This document shows, one piece after another, positions 1-11,562 of a stretch of 64,000 nt of DNA. Source of the stretch: Elgaria multicarinata webbii (lineage: Eukaryota > Chordata > Lepidosauria > Squamata > Anguidae); assembly GCF_023053635.1 (NCBI RefSeq), contig NC_086178.1:33531226-33595225 (forward strand), in the 5' to 3' direction. Below the pieces are notes generated by a model. It did no database searches. It worked only from the letters and a program-made list of their open reading frames with translations, and was not told where the DNA came from. Every line of letters begins with the position of its first letter. Position 1 is the stretch's first letter. The position numbers and the translations under genes are program-made.

Positions 1-1395
1 GTGGGTACCCATCCTGGTTTCGTCCTGACTCCTCACGAATAACCACAAGGAGCTGGGCAAGGGGCACGGAGCTCCTCAGGAGCTCCATGCACATTGGGGG
101 TGGGGTGGGGGGAGCAGGAGGGTATTTTTTTTTTAAAAAAAATAAACATATGTTTTTCGTAGGAGCACTCCTGTGCTCAGTCCCAATAAAAAAAATGGTG
201 GGTGTGACGTCCCCTTCCTCCTGGGACGTCATGCACACATGTAGACTGATGGGGAGGATCTCTCAATCATCATATCGTGAGATCATCCCTCTCCACCCCC
301 CTCATCTAACCGTGGTCCTCTTCATGCTGGGAATACATACCTATTGAATTTGGCTCTTGCAGATGGTTGAGAATTTTGCTTTAGTTCGTTTTTTAATAAG
401 ATTTTACCAAAATTCGCAAAGTTTATATTTGGGGGAAAAACAACTTGAGGTTATTTATTTATTTTTAAAAATGGAATGTGGGAGAAAGAGAAACTGACAG
501 TTTTGTCCATCCCTATCCTTAGTTAGACTTGGTCACAGTAGGGAATTCATCATAGTTGGAAACTAATCCTTACTGGATATCTAAATGTTTTTGGAAGGTG
601 TGTACCTAAGGGACAGAGAGGGTGCTTCCTTAAATCCCATATCTTCCTCGACAAGAGAAAGCAAGAAAGATGGCGTGGAGAAGTGAAGAACGTGAGAGCC
701 AGTAGAAGAAAAAATCTGGGTTGGAAATAAGGATTGTGAACAATTAAAAAAATACCCAACACCTCAATTTTGTTTTCTGCTTCTTTTGAAAACTTATTAT
801 TAGAAATCTTTCCTCCCCACAAAAAAACATTTTTTTATTATTTCTTTATCCCTCTCCTCAGTCAAAAAATGATTTCCAGAGTGGCTTACAATCGGCAAAA
901 CAAGACTATGCACAGGCTTACAATGTAGAAAAGACACGACACTCAACACACAAGGGAAAAAGATGGGGAGGGAAGGGAGGGTTAAAAATGAGACTTTTAG
1001 TAGGACAGGTTGAATGTTCCTGCTTACCCTCTCATTTTGCAGGGTGGGGTGCAGTCCAGCTGGAGCAGACCCTGAGGATCCCTTTGCCTGCTCTCTGATC
1101 TCCTCTTTGGCTGCCTTCCAGAACAAACATGACAGTCTTGCAAATGATTTGCTTTTGGTTAAATCTGATTTCAGTTGTCAGGTGGGTTATTCACCCCACT
1201 TTGTAAGCAAAGACATCTGGAAAATTGGAGGTTTACAGGAATATACTGCAACTATTGCAACAGTCAGATATATCGTTGAGCAACTATACCGCATTCTGTC
1301 AAAATGTAGCGCAGCATAAGCAAGAAAACATATCCCACCTCTTTGCCATGTGCCACCTGTGGCCACTTTGACCTGCTGTAAGCCATTTTAGGGTG

Positions 1396-1795
1396 CAATC
1401 CTATGGGATTGCTGCCCATTAGAAGGAAGCCTCCGATGTGTTGCCAGCTGGGTAGGAGGAATGACAGAGGTGATTTTGTCTCCACTATTCCTCCTCAAAA
1501 ACCAAAAAGTCCTACTGGTGGTGGGTGGAGAGGGTGGTAGAGAGGCTGTAGGATTCTCTAGATCCTTGCCTCTTCTCTCCCCGCCCACTGGAATTCCCCC
1601 TTTCTGGCCTCCTTGAGCTCCTCGGGGGCTGTGGGGCTTTCCATGGCAATTGTTAGGGGATAGGTGTGTGGGAATGGCCTGGTCTTAGATCCCCCTTTCT
1701 GCGGTTGTAGGAGTGTCTACAGCCTCATGAGGGGGAATCCAAAAATATCTTATGGTCTCTGGATTGCTCTCTCAGGGACCATAGGATTTCTCTCC
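1396..1795 (+). repeat. GC-rich medium repeat, diverged copy
   Basis: Begins GGGTGCAATCCTATGGGATT and ends near GGGACCATAGGATT. The interior is more diverged than in the other three copies, so membership is tentative. Confidence 0.35.
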
Positions 1796-2141
1796 TCACC
1801 TATGAGAAAGAAGGTTAGAAATTTGCATTTTAATAAGGCATTGGGCGGGTTTGTTAAGCCACCCTAAAAACAAACCAGTGTGGGTTGATTTTTCACTTGT
1901 TAACCGACAGACAGTCTGTCACTTGGCTTGTTTCCTTCAGCTGGCTCCAGGACATATCCCAGGTGCCTTTGCAGCAGAAACCTGACCACGTTTCCTCAAT
2001 CTAACACCCTTGGGATGCTCTGATATCTTTTCTTCTTAATTTTTAGGAGCCTGGTGAGGAGAACACTGAGAAGGGATGAGGAAGGGTGGAAGTGGCACCC
2101 CTTGCGTAATTGGGCCACTGGGGTTGTTGGCTCCTTGAGAG

Positions 2142-2182
2142 AACACACACAGAGAAACACACACACACACACGCACACACAC
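2142..2182. repeat. CA microsatellite
   Basis: (AC)n with small interruptions. Confidence 0.9.
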
Positions 2183-2485
2183 TCAGAAATTAATTTTCTG
2201 GGCCCTTATAAATGTGGTAATGTGCTTGCAAAATGGTAATGTGGTAATGTGGTAATGTGCTTGCAGCCCTTAGGCTCTTGCGCTTTTGTGGAAGAATGCA
2301 AGAGTGCTGTCTGATATTTAGTCCAGCATGAAGATCACCTGCCCCTAACTTTTCTCCTGCAGCTGCCAGCTTTTGGCTCCCCACGCTCCTTCAGACTTGT
2401 CGCTTCCCTCCACTGGTGTTCTTTGCTAGATGTCACATAAACATATGGATTACGGAGCACTAAGGGGTTCACTAAACATACACAG

Positions 2486-2569
2486 ATATCATGGCAAAGC
2501 AGTAAAACGGTGGGGGAAATTGTGCAAATGTCATGGCAGAGCAATAAAACGGAGGGGGAAATTACGCAA
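2486..2569. repeat. 42-bp tandem duplication
   Basis: Two adjacent 42-bp units (2486-2527, 2528-2569) differing at a handful of positions; shared core TCATGGCA and GGGGGAAATT. Confidence 0.8.
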
Positions 2570-2605
2570 ATTTCCAATCAGCGAGCATTGACTCCTGCAC
2601 ACTTA

Positions 2606-2735
2606 GGCCCTTTCTACACCTAAGGATTATCCCAGGAAAATGGAGAGATTGTCTCTGCCTGCTCCCGGGATCCCCTGTGGGTCATTTGTATGCACAGGGA
2701 CGATCCTGGGGGGAAAGGCAGGTGTAGAAACGGCC
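2606..2735. mobile_element. PIF/Harbinger-like MITE, TTTCTACACC family
   Basis: 130 bp with inverted ends GGCCCTTTCTACACC and GGTGTAGAAACGGCC, flanked on both sides by TTA (2603-2605, 2736-2738). A 3-bp TTA/TAA duplication is typical of PIF/Harbinger. The longer relative is at 20639. Confidence 0.7.
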
Positions 2736-3335
2736 TTACACAGGACATAAAAAAAATTGCAAGCGCCTTTGGGACAATCTGGTATCCTTTCTTCTCAGTT
2801 TTTAGGAGCACAGCATGGTGGGCACTGAGGGATGAGGGAGGGTGGTGGCGGCACTAGCAAGAATCTTGCTGCACTATTGACACCAACTTCTGCCTTCATT
2901 TATCCATCCCTCATGATGCTTCGGTCAGCCCTGAGTCAGAGTTCTTGCTCACGTAGCCCAGTCTTATTCACTTCAACAGGCAGCCACTTTTTAGGTTCTC
3001 CAGCAGAGATGCTTGCTATTAACTGCTATCTGGTCTTTTTAATTGGTGATGCCAGAGATTGAACCTGGGACCTTCTACATGCAAAACATGTGCTCTATAG
3101 TGATAGAGTGTGTCTGTAGGGACCTTCAGAAGGTCATTCAGCTCTTCCATGAACACTGCTCCTTCTATGACGCTGTCATGGCATTCTTAATGCTGATGGT
3201 GAGGATGAGGATGAATGATATAACAGGAAGCATAGGTAAAAGCCTCCGCTAGGCCCTTGCTTCCCTGTTTCCTTAACAGTCCCCAACTTGCACGATGAGG
3301 CTGAAGTAGTTTCTTACTTCAGTTCCTAAGGCAGG

Positions 3336-3450
3336 ATCTACACTACTGGTTTATAACGGTATTGACAACTGTTGGGACCTGTGACACCGCCATATACCAT
3401 TTCCAAACCACTTTCAAAGTGTTATATCCTGCTTGGTGTAGATCTGCCCT
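3336..3450. mobile_element. Palindromic MITE, GATCTACAC family
   Basis: Ends GGATCTACACTACTGG and TGGTGTAGATCTGCC are inverted. Related copies lie at 39341-39520, 42290-42400 and 45950-46076. Confidence 0.55.
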
Positions 3451-4430
3451 CTGTCCCAGTTCCTTATTATGTCTCTGGTCCATGATTTGAGGTGGACTTA
3501 TACTTTGGGAGGGGGGGGGAAATACAACCCCTTTTGCATTTTCCTAAGTGTACCCTTAAGTGTCCCACAGATTAAAAATATTGTGCAAAAGCAACACATG
3601 GAGATGAAGGGTGCTTCCAGTCTAGACTTTTAGGAAGGACTACTCTAAAACAATACACATGATTTTACAAGACCTTCAGATGACAGAGTTTTCCACTAGT
3701 AACCCCACCCCCACATGCTTCCTCATCACTTCTGCTTGAAGGGGACAATCTCCTGATTATGGGTGGGGTGGGAATCTGACTGGAGTAGCCCAAAATGTAT
3801 TTTGAGGTGCAGAGGCATGTCAACTTCAGCTCCATATTCAGACTGCTCTCTGGAAACGTGGAGCCAACTTCAGCCTCGTCACATGACAGCATCCCTATAA
3901 AGAATTCATTGGGGTTGGCTTCCTGATCACCATATCTCCTCTGGGCTCAGCATGCTAGATCAGTGGGCCTGGTTTCCAGGCAAGCTTGAGCTTTGGACCC
4001 TGCACTTGGATGGCACCTCTCAATTCAATATGAACTTAATTGCATGCTGTTCAGAAGACAAAATATAGTTCCTAATTACACAATCCATTCCTGTTTCCTT
4101 TCCTTTCAGAGAAACACTGTCTTCCTAAGACTGATTGAGCTCTCTAAGTAGGGCCAGCAGGGAATTCCCTTTAGAGGCAAAGTTCCTCAGAGGAACACCC
4201 CCCCTTTCAAGGATAAGACAAGAACTCCAGCCAGTAGCGTCTATTGTTCTGTGGACAGCAAAGCCTTTATTTACTGGGCACTAGGCTTGTTTGACAAGAA
4301 CCATATCCCAGCAACCCGTTCTTGTAAATGCAAAATGACTCCATTGAAAAAAGAAAGCAGCAAGTAGCATTTGATAACTTTGGGTGGGGTTGGGGGAGAG
4401 GACTAGCCCCCCTCCTTTGCCCTTTTTGAG

Positions 4431-4607
4431 ATGGGTTTACAAAAGTGTGGAGGCTGTTTGAGTTGTCTGTTAATCCCCCTAGCAGTTTGGAGCATTGTTA
4501 TAAACATCCTGCTATATTTTCCTGATGGGAAATCTTTGTATGCCTCCAACAACGATCTCACCAACTATGTGTGGTATTTTGAAGGGATCTGTTTCTCTGG
4601 GATTATG
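4431..4607 (+). CDS. TM4SF18: TM4SF18 coding exon 1
   Basis: Codons 1-59, starting at the ATG and ending in a whole codon before GTAAGT. It encodes the cytoplasmic N-terminus and TM1 and reaches into TM2. Any 5' UTR is immediately upstream. Confidence 0.95.
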
Positions 4608-7600
4608 GTAAGTGTGGTTTTGTGGTTTTTACTAAATGTGTCTCTAGTTATCCCTGCAGCACAGTGTTAACTGCAACAGGACTGTTTGATCTTGCAATAT
4701 AAGGAGGAGGAGGAGGAATGGAAGAAAGCAAACAGAGTAATGACTTTATTTTAGAAGCAGTAAGTGTACTCAGTATCCCAAAATCAAAGATGCCAGTCGC
4801 CAATATGTTTTAAATTTTGGTAGATAGAAGTCTTTTTTTAATGTATGCTTATTTACCACCTGTACTTTTCTCTCAGCTAAGACCACAGCACACAAAAGCA
4901 TTTACTCTAGAGTAGCACAGGGTGTGAACTAAGTTTATTACAATTGATTTGACACCTGCCATGGGCTTGGATGAATGAGATGCCTCACTAATTTGCACAA
5001 GAAACTACACATGCCCACATATAGACAGTGTGCGTAAATCAAGTGAAGGTTAGTTGGAACTAAGTCCTACTGAAATTGTTTAGTTGTTGATTGATTGATT
5101 TCAAAGCACTTCTGTCTTGCTCTTCTGTTCTGGAGACATATTAAAAGCAGCTCAGATGAGTGGAATTAAGGTGCATATTTAGCTAAAGCAACAATGTTTT
5201 TCTGAAATTATCTGCCATTGATAGGGTGACCATATTTGGGAAACCAAAAAAGAGGACACCTAGTGTGTGTGTGGGGAAGCAGCTTTCTGAGTCCTGCAGA
5301 AAGTACGTTATTCCCCCTCCACCTTAAAGAACCCGATTGGAGTGGAGGAGGGGAAAGGATTTCATTCTGCACCACCACCATCCACTCCAATTGGGGCCTT
5401 TTCTATAATGTCCACGAATGACCCACTTTCCCTTTTAAGACCTCAATTGGAGCTCGGGGTGGGGGAATGATGTACCTCAAGAAAGCATGTCATTCCCTCC
5501 TGCCATGCTAATGGCAGCCTTAAAGGGGAAGGTGTGTCATTCCAGGACATTATTGAAAATTATAGAAAATCCCCCCTGACACCATGGAAAGAACAAAAAC
5601 CAGGACAAATCTGGGGAAATCCTGACAGTTGGTCACCCTAGCCATTGAACTCAGCTTGGACTGACGTCCAGTAAACATGTTTGGGATTGGGTAGTAAATC
5701 CAACTGATTTCAGTGGAGCTTTGCTGTGACTAATGTTTGGATTTCTCCTAACCTGGTGCCCACCAGATGTATTAGACTGCAACTCCCATCATCCTAGTCA
5801 GTGCCACATTGTAGTCTCACACATCTGGAGGGCACCAGCTTGGGGAAGAGTGCATTAGTAGGTAAGAGCTTGCAATACACAGCTCTAGTTAGCTGGTAAC
5901 ATTTTTGATCAAGTTGACATGATATGCTGTTTAAGGTCAACCCTAAGGCTAAAATAACCATCTTGGTCAAACTACACATTATGCCAGGATGCACAGCATG
6001 ATGCAGCTACATCTTGCCTTTTCCCCCTTTAAGTGCAGGTGTGATTTGGCTTGTTTGTTACTTGGACCTCACCGTGCAAGGAGGGGAGGTTTATTCCTTT
6101 CTTCCCTAGGGCAAAAATTGCCCCCACCCTGGGCATTTCTAGGAGACTTAATGGAAAAGTTCCTATTGGCACAACTTCTATTATTATGTGTAAATAAGAG
6201 GAAAATCCAACTGCTCTTCTCTTTAAGGAAACACAGGTCACTGCTAGGATGAATCCTGTTTGTGTTGTGTATCTTTTCATTATATCTTAAACTTCTGATT
6301 ATTCCTGAATAACGTTCTTCTGACAAGTGTTTGCCCAGTACTTTGAGTATAATTTTGTGAACCGTCCAGAGAGCTTCAGCTATTGGGCAGTATAGAAATG
6401 CAATAAATAAATAAATAAATAAATCCATACAGAGTAAATGTTTGGCATTATCTGACCAGAATGGCAGCATTTTTCAGTAGTATGATCACACAATTTAGGC
6501 TGCAATCCTCCGGACTCTGGGACAGAAACATAGGAAGGCGCCTTATATGGAGTCAGACCATGGGTCCATATTGCCCAGTATTGGCAACAGTGACCGTCAG
6601 CAGTAGCTCTTCGGATTTTCAGGCAGGAATTTGACTTTCCCTACCTAGAGATGCCAGGGAACGAACTTGGGACCTTCTGTATGCAAACCATGTGTTCTAT
6701 CACGGTGCTACAGTTTCTACACAGGAACATAGGAATCTGACTTATACTGAGTCAGACCATTGGTCCAAATAGCCCAGGATCGTTGACACTGACACCAGGA
6801 TTTCAGGCAGAATTCTTTCCTAGTCCTACCTGGAGATGCCACGGATTGACCAAGGAACCTTATGCATGTGCTCTTACCACCGGGGGGGGGGGGGCATAAG
6901 AGAGAATGGATTTCCCTCTCTGAGGCTGGAGGTAGAACTCTGACCCTGGAATGCTCCAAGATAATGATAGGATCACAGCCTAAACATAATAAATAAAATA
7001 AATGATTCTATAAGGGTTTAAAACTATTGGACTCAGTATCTTTTGTGATTTCCACTCCTGGCCTTCCAGATGCTTATGTTGGCAGCACTTTTAATAATCC
7101 TGGATCAAGACACCTTCCATAGATGCTGCCAAAATGAGAGCTGCACCAAAACATACAGGGTAAGTATCTTGCTTGCATACATACTACTTTTGCTTAAAAA
7201 TCAAACAAAACACCTTCCTCTTCCTTTGACTCTTCTGAGTTTTTCTGCTCCTGTTTCCTTCCTCTCTGTGTGTTAGAGATAAAAAGAGAGCCGTTCCCTC
7301 TCATCTCTACAAGTAATCTGTTAGGGAAAACAAAAACAGGATGAATTACTCCTCACCGCTTTCAAATAGATGGAAACCATTTATTTTATTTTATTTTGGT
7401 ATACTACCAGAATTAACAGAGATACTTGGGGACCCCTGCCAACTTCTTCCTACCTTAGGCTCCCATTTCTCTAGGTAGAGTGAATCACACACTGATGAAA
7501 GAAGCACAGAAGCAAAACTCATTTGTCCTATTCCTGTGTTTTCATTCAAGAAATGATATTTTACCTAATAAAACCTCCCCCAACCTTGGTGCCCTCCAGA

Positions 7601-10600
7601 TGTTTTGGACTACAACTCCCAGGATTCTTGCTCATTATCCATGCTGACTGGGGCTAATGGGAGTCGAAACCCAAAACACAAGGTTGACCCAATCATAGAA
7701 CCCACATGCTCAGCAATGCAATTTCTCTAAGGCTATGCCTGCAAGACCCTCTCTGTCGTCTCCTCACTTCCTATTACTTGTGTTCTCATGAAGAGCTTGG
7801 CTCTGTGTCATCTTAGTGGGCTGTTTGGACATTTTGCGAGTGGAAGCTTTGGCATTTTCCAATAAAAAAACATACAGACCAACACTCTTACAAGTTCGGT
7901 ACCATGAAAGAGTTTAGAATGGGCTTTTGAAATTTGACTTCCTGAGGACTAGTTAAAAAACAACTATAGCCTAAATCTTGTTATTAAATTCTATGGTAAT
8001 AATTAACTACTACATTTTTGCATCTCATTTTTGCTCCCTAAACCCCTTGCATTAAGCTGCATCCACAACTGAGACCACTGACAACAATCCAGTTATTAGG
8101 GGGCTGTCAGTGCACATTTTTGCAAGCAATTTTGAGTTAAGGGGAATGGCATGGAAAAGTAATTTGCTTATGTTGTAGTTTGTAGCAATTCCCCTCTGAC
8201 AAGGTAAACGTGTATTTTTATAACAGAGGATACTGTCACAAGACAGAAATATTGCCATTCTGTCGGCATTCAGTCTAATAAGAGATAAAAAGACAATTAT
8301 TTTCTGTTATTTATTCCTGATCATTTCTAAGCCATATCTATGCTTAGTTAGGCTAAGGCTATAGCTAAGGAGCATTTTCTCCTGTAATTGAAGTGATGGA
8401 ATTTCTCCATCCTCATAAAGACAGCTTCTAGTCATGATGGCTACATATTGTCTCCACTATACCAGTTGCTGGGAAACAAGGGTGGGAGGCTGCTATTGCA
8501 TTCATGCTCTGTGTATAGGCTTCCCATTGGCCATTGTTTGAACAGAATGCTGGGCTAGATGGACTTTTGGTCTGACCCAGTATGGCTCTTTTGTCATGGT
8601 CTTATAGATAACACTGTGCTCTCTTTAATCCAGCGTTTCATTTCAGTTGTGCTTGCCCTGCTAGGGATTGCATTCTCTGGATACAGTCTGATCATATCTA
8701 CTTTGGGCTTAGTGCAGGGCCCATACTGCAGAACCTTAACTGGATGGCAATATCCCTTCAAAGATACTGCAGGCAGGTAAGAAAGATCACAATCTCCAGA
8801 GGCCATATTGGGTACACTGATGTCCCAGAACAAATACTAAAAAGGCATTCTGTCATGTGCCTTTGGGTGTTGCACGCTTCTCCACCTGTCCATTCGGCCC
8901 TGTGATTTGTAAGGCTCATGACAGCTCTCCATTTTTAGTTCCATAGTTGCTCCATTCAACCGGTCCAATTCCCATCCAGCCATGTGAAGGAAGAAGGGGG
9001 ATACCCTAACTTCCATCAGTGTAGGCAGGGACAAAGGCTGCCTCCACCCCAACTCAGCCTGAGCCAGGAGACTCTCAGGCTTTATAGGACACTCCTATGG
9101 CTTATGGAATAAGGCCACAAACCAGAACCTTCTATTTCAAAGCTTTAGGCCTGAAACTTTAAGCAGCAATGACTAAAAGGAAACCTCTGAATTTAGTAAC
9201 AAGGCTAATTGGAATGAAGTTCTTCTTCTCTCCCCTTGCAGGCACAGTGCTTTTCCTAGCCTAGTATTTTGCTGCCCTTTCTGCCGCTGCTTGCTCATCC
9301 TTTGATTCCTTACTAACAGATCCATACATGGTCTCTGCTGACCCTGCGTAGGAGCAAATGTACCTGGGAAAATTGCTCCCACGAGAAGCAAAAGTATTGT
9401 ACTCCATCCTATTCACCCAATGGCTGCTCTAGGCAGCTCTCAGCTCTGCTGCAGAGCTTGATTATATGTCATTGCGTGAAAAGACCTCATAAGAAAAACA
9501 AACAAAAAACAGAACAAGGCCCTTATGTGGCCCTTAAGTTTGAAATGAACTAGAGATTGAGAGAGCAAAGGAAGGAAGGAAGTAGGGAGGGAGGGAGGGA
9601 GAATGGTTGTAAAATTATTCTATTTCCTCTCTTGAAATTTCCCTACTTGGCAAAAGCAACTATAAAAATTGGTGATGGTAGTTCTGGAGTTATGCCAATG
9701 ATACGTGGCTTTGTAGCACACTCATTTCTAAATTTGCTTTTGTATATCTGAAACACTTTAAACTGGAAAGTCATATTATGCTGTCTACCAACACATGCAC
9801 ACATAAATGGAGTTTGCATTCAGTATGCATCATTGCATATATCTGTCTGTTATTAATCCAAATATGAATGGAACCTCCACACCCCATAACTTCATCCCAT
9901 GTGCAATGTGAATGTGATGGAATACTGACTTACTATGAGGTGAACATTGTGACTGTTAAATCCCAAAAACATAACATTTCCAGTTTCTTATAATTATCAG
10001 TGTGATTTGGCTCACATCTGTGCCAAATTTCAGCTTTCTGCATTGCCTGGAAGTACCTTAGCCATTTTGGGATGTACTTTGGAAGATGTAGAAATGTCCC
10101 ATATTTCCCCCCTAATAACTGGACCATATCTGTACCAAATTTCAGGGCTCCAGTCCATCAAGAACTATAATAAGGAGCAAAAATGTTACACATAGACACA
10201 TGTATCTTCCTCCAGTATTTTATTTTTCTCCTTAACTGCATCCCTTCTTTCCATTTTCTGCTCAAAATAACTCCCTCCTGTCTGCTTCCCCACACTCCCA
10301 CCTTCATGAGGGGAAAATATATGCACCCCTGAAACTTTCCCAATGTTCTGTTATATTCTAGCGTGACTAAGAAAGGCCTAATTCTCACAAACAGCTGATG
10401 AGGCAGGAAACCTGTGGCATATCAGACTGCATATAAAGATTTGATAATTGAATACTCTCCATACACAAATTTTCCTTGCACACAGAAAACTGGCATGTCA
10501 GGGAAGTGGCTGAGCTAAAGCCTTTCTGCATACATGACATCTTCCCTTATAATGGAATGGCTACTATTTGTTCATGGCAATGGTGGGGGAGAAGTAAAGT

Positions 10601-11495
10601 ACTGTGCTTTGAAACAACATTATAGTAGAGGCAGTCCTGATTCTGGGAGGCACAGCCACTGCCATGGAGATCCCAAAGTGGGGAGTAATATTCCTAATTC
10701 TTCCCCTGAAAGCAATCCATGTTTGCAGGGGATGGGGCAACATGTTTCTGACACCACCCTAGGACCCCTCTCCAGAAGCCATGTTTGGGGCAGGAAGGAA
10801 AGAGGCTTGATATGGGTTCCCTGCTTGGTTCAAGGGAACAGATGTATGGTCAGGTTGTTGGGCCTATTCTTTTTCTCACAAATGCCAGAAGGATGAGGAG
10901 TTATGGGGCTGATAATTCTGAATGAAAAGTAAAACAACAACAACAACAATATAATCATATAGTTCTAATTTCTTTATGCTGCTGTTTCTCCAATAGTTAC
11001 CTCATGGAGCACACTTCCTGGTCTCAGTGCTCTGAACCCGCTTATGTAGTGGAGTGGAACATCATTTTGTTTTCTATCCTGATAGCCCTTAGCGGCCTTC
11101 AAATATTGATATGCTTTCTGAAAGTGATTGCGGAATTAAAGCGGATACTGTGCGGAACCTATCCTGTTTTTGTACAGGTAACAGAGTAATTTCAAAAACC
11201 ACTTTTTTATTAAACAAAACTGTCAGTTATCATTCTCACTCCCTCATGGTAGGACTAAATGCCCTTCTCTGTAGGTGCAAAAATCAGAGGATTTAAGCTG
11301 GACAGCTCCTCTCCATTCTGTTGATGTCTATGTTACAATATTATAAGTATTATAAATACTACTACAATTAGCAATGATGCTTGTATCCAATGGTCCATAG
11401 CCTATACAAATACTATTCTTTCTTCATGGATCACAGCATTTGTACGTTAAAAGTTGATCTCTTTCTCTTCTGTTCCACAGCCTGCACTGATCTGA
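4431..11495 (+). CDS. TM4SF18: TM4SF18, transmembrane 4 L6 family member 18 (5 coding exons)
   Basis: Coding join: 4431-4607, 7070-7159, 8634-8776, 10997-11177, 11481-11495, giving 606 nt, 201 residues plus stop; recalled human TM4SF18 is also 201 residues. Each intron is GT-AG and the frame is continuous. The N-terminus (MGLQKCGGCLSCLLIPLA) and the segments YVWYFEGICFSGIM, LGLVQGPYCRTL and VVEWNIILFSIL are close to human TM4SF18 and further from TM4SF1 or TM4SF4. Four hydrophobic segments lie near residues 10-30, 52-70, 91-115 and 159-181. A large extracellular loop (about 116-158) and a small loop with a CC pair (78-79) and an N-E-S sequon (81-83) sit between them. It is an integral membrane protein of the L6 (tetraspanin-like) family; its molecular role is not established. 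The start is the first ATG of the family-typical N-terminus. Confidence 0.95.
5222..5640. mobile_element. hAT-type non-autonomous DNA transposon (MITE)
   Basis: Terminal inverted repeats TAGGGTGACCA and TGGTCACCCTA bound 419 bp. Both sides carry the identical 8-bp duplication GCCATTGA (5214-5221 and 5641-5648). An 8-bp duplication is the hAT signature. It lies in TM4SF18 intron 1 and has no coding capacity. Confidence 0.85.
5752..5848. mobile_element. Palindromic MITE, CCAGATGT family
   Basis: Arms TGGTGCCCACCAGATGT and ACATCTGGAGGGCACCA are inverted copies. Other copies lie near 7586-7690, 28668-28772, 31057-31190, 31674-31790, 34343-34470, 47228-47352 and 53394-53512. The family is widespread in squamates. 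Confidence 0.65.
6340..6424 (+). mobile_element. L2-like LINE 3' tail
   Basis: CCAGAGAGCTTCAGCTATTG followed by (AATA)n. The same tail recurs at 16183, 18058, 21300, 22753 and 56103, and at 16183 it ends a recognisable LINE copy. Confidence 0.65.
6520..6960 (-). mobile_element. Two tRNA-derived SINE copies in reverse orientation
   Basis: Two diverged copies in a row (about 6520-6718 and 6720-6960). Each has the reverse complement of a tRNA-like head (GGGACCTTCTGTATGCAAAC in the first) and a body with CAGGCAGGAATT or CAGGCAGAATTC. The second carries a run of 13 G at 6882-6894. Copies elsewhere lie near 31795-31992 (forward), 41380-41580 and 46140-46310 (reverse). Confidence 0.6.
7070..7159 (+). 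CDS. TM4SF18: TM4SF18 coding exon 2
   Basis: Codons 60-89, acceptor CCTTCCAG, donor GTAAGT, phase 0 on both sides. It completes TM2 and encodes the short loop with Cys78, Cys79 and Cys84. Confidence 0.93.
8425..8607 (+). mobile_element. CR1-like LINE 3' end
   Basis: It carries GCTGGGCTAGATGGACTTTT and TGACCCAGTATGGCTCTTTT near its 3' end. A closer copy is at 61425-61545, and antisense copies are at 41630 and 54805. It stops about 27 bases before TM4SF18 exon 3. Confidence 0.65.
8634..8776 (+). CDS. TM4SF18: TM4SF18 coding exon 3
   Basis: Residues 90-136 plus two bases of codon 137. It encodes TM3 (GIAFSGYS core) and the start of the large loop (LGLVQGPYC). The acceptor TTTAATCCAG lies only about 27 bases after the end of a CR1-like element. 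The donor is GTAAGA. Confidence 0.94.
9571..9601. repeat. Purine-rich GGAA/GGGA low-complexity tract
   Basis: AAGGAAGGAAGG then GGGAGGGAGGGA. Confidence 0.85.
10997..11177 (+). CDS. TM4SF18: TM4SF18 coding exon 4
   Basis: Completes codon 137 and encodes residues to 197: the rest of the large loop, TM4 and the start of the cytoplasmic tail. The donor CAG|GTAACA can be read through: retained intron sequence would add Val-Thr-Glu and a stop at 11187-11189. Confidence 0.94.
11481..11495 (+). CDS. TM4SF18: TM4SF18 coding exon 5 (last four codons and stop)
   Basis: After the pyrimidine-rich acceptor TGTTCCACAG the frame reads Pro-Ala-Leu-Ile-stop. Human TM4SF18 ends Pro-Gly-Ile-Ile at the same place, which supports this tiny coding tail as the start of the last exon. 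Confidence 0.85.
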   Translation, partial: PALI

Positions 11496-11556
11496 AAGGG
11501 AAAGACAGATGCCAACACACCATCGTACATCTTGTTGTGGTTGATATTGGTGTGTT

Positions 11557-11562
11557 ATTAAA
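11557..11562 (+). promoter_or_regulatory. Possible TM4SF18 polyadenylation signal (ATTAAA)
   Basis: ATTAAA about 60 bases after the stop codon, followed by a T/G-rich stretch like a downstream cleavage element. No AATAAA is closer. It would give a very short 3' UTR, so a longer one is possible. Confidence 0.35.

Larger units (their letters stand above)
1..4430. other. Region upstream of TM4SF18, no recognised exon
   Basis: I see no conserved coding exon here. Open frames are short and look like chance. The stretch holds a GC-rich medium repeat (about 1396-1795), a CA microsatellite, a related pair of segments near 2013-2092 and 2767-2857, a 42-base tandem duplication, a 130-bp MITE, a SINE fragment (about 3040-3110) and a MITE-like copy near 3336-3450. 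A non-coding first exon or the promoter of TM4SF18 could lie at the right end but cannot be assigned by eye. Confidence 0.6.

Noticed and set aside
2013-2857. Similar segments at 2013-2092 and 2767-2857 as duplicated exons
   Set aside because: No shared open frame or splice sites; the similarity looks like a dispersed repeat.
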